From Deltaproteobacteria bacterium (GTDB lineage: Bacteria; Desulfobacterota; Syntrophobacteria; BM002), in assembly GCA_020350905.1 (NCBI GenBank), contig CP070843.1, positions 1,336,324 through 1,341,703 of the forward strand: 5,380 nt of DNA. The letters run 5' to 3'. The position numbers and the translations under genes were made by a program. Positions 5,097-5,380 of the stretch are shown piece after piece (the first letter of the stretch is position 1; every line of letters starts with the position of its first letter). The notes beneath the pieces are model-generated. The model was not told the origin of the DNA, ran no database searches, and was given only the letters and a program-made list of their open reading frames with translations.

Positions 5097-5380
5097 CTAC
5101 TTTCCCTTCTCCGGTCCCACTTTCACCTCGACGATTTCGCCGCCGAATATCTCCAAGGCTTCAGTCACTAATGGGTGCTTTAAGGCCTTCTGCTGCTGGA
5201 GCCTTTGACGGTCCGTCTTCTGCCGCTGTTCCCGCCGGATTTCTTCACTGCCTACTGTGAGGGTGACGTTAACGTGCTCTCCAAAAATCTCCCGTGCCAA
5301 TCGGCTGAGCAAACCGAAACTCTCCCTCTCTTTAACCATTTCATAATCAAACTCATGGCCGTTGAAATCGAGCTCCAGAC
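5097..5380 (-). CDS. dnaX: DNA polymerase III gamma/tau subunit, C-terminal end (partial, 93 aa visible)
   Basis: The gene enters from the right edge, so the ATPase domain and true start lie outside. The visible frame continues upstream of the internal ATG at 5339 to the window edge (LELDFNGHEFDYE before it), so that ATG is not the start. The fold pattern fits the C-terminal domain of gamma/tau: a hydrophobic strand, FDYEMVKERESFGLLSRLAREIFGEHVNVTLTV, a Lys/Arg/Gln-rich linker, then HPLVTEALEIFGGEIVEVK, a terminal motif common in anaerobic Gram-positive and Chloroflexota DnaX. The product is the clamp-loader motor that joins the replicative polymerase cores. The ybaB-recR neighbours downstream are the usual ones and strongly support the call. 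Any programmed frameshift site for the short gamma form would lie outside the window. Confidence 0.88.
   Translation of the reverse strand, partial: LELDFNGHEFDYEMVKERESFGLLSRLAREIFGEHVNVTLTVGSEEIRREQRQKTDRQRLQQQKALKHPLVTEALEIFGGEIVEVKVGPEKGK

Noticed and set aside
4754..5260. 168-codon plus-strand open frame across ybaB, the repeat element and dnaX
   Set aside because: It is antisense to two well-supported genes, and its middle part is the heptad repeat translated (FRNPKSAIRN), so it is an artefact of low-stop repeat DNA.

Overview
The window reads as a stretch of a moderately GC-balanced anaerobic bacterial chromosome. Nearly all recognisable genes lie on the minus strand. From the right edge leftward, in transcription order, they are: the 3' end of dnaX (DNA polymerase III gamma/tau), ybaB/ebfC, recR, a four-gene pyruvate:ferredoxin oxidoreductase cluster in the order gamma-delta-alpha-beta (porC, porD, porA, porB), and a tRNA-Asn(GUU) gene. 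A strong bidirectional hairpin terminator at 444-473 closes this transcription direction. A separate-subunit POR and the dnaX-ybaB-recR linkage fit a strict anaerobe, such as a Dehalococcoidia-like Chloroflexota or a clostridial Firmicute. I cannot settle the phylum from the sequence alone.

Region by region: 1-443 has no recognisable conserved gene. It is visibly AT-rich, carries two perfect dyads (146-161 and 177-196), and holds a short plus-strand reading frame (230-376) with a plausible ribosome site that runs toward the shared terminator. 533-608 is the tRNA, with encoded CCA and a near-consensus promoter at 632-660. 679-3658 is the por operon, with genes touching or 2-3 bases apart, which implies translational coupling. 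3659-3831 is the recR-porC gap, with a candidate promoter for por. 3832-5380 is the replication/repair block dnaX-ybaB-recR.

The por genes make one enzyme interconverting pyruvate and acetyl-CoA + CO2 with ferredoxin as electron partner: PorA and PorB hold thiamine diphosphate, PorB carries one 4Fe-4S cluster, PorD carries two, and PorC completes the complex. dnaX, ybaB and recR form a widely conserved replication/recombination neighbourhood.

The least expected structure is in the two gaps of that neighbourhood. Each is filled by a different array of degenerate 7-base repeats with inverted ends (GTCCGTK units at 4453-4565, CCGAAAT units at 4916-5092). Each begins at, or within a few bases of, the stop codon of the preceding gene. 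These look like non-coding palindromic repeat or MITE-like elements placed inside an operon. No clear new multi-gene system is visible; the heptad elements and the unexplained left region are the best candidates for a second look.
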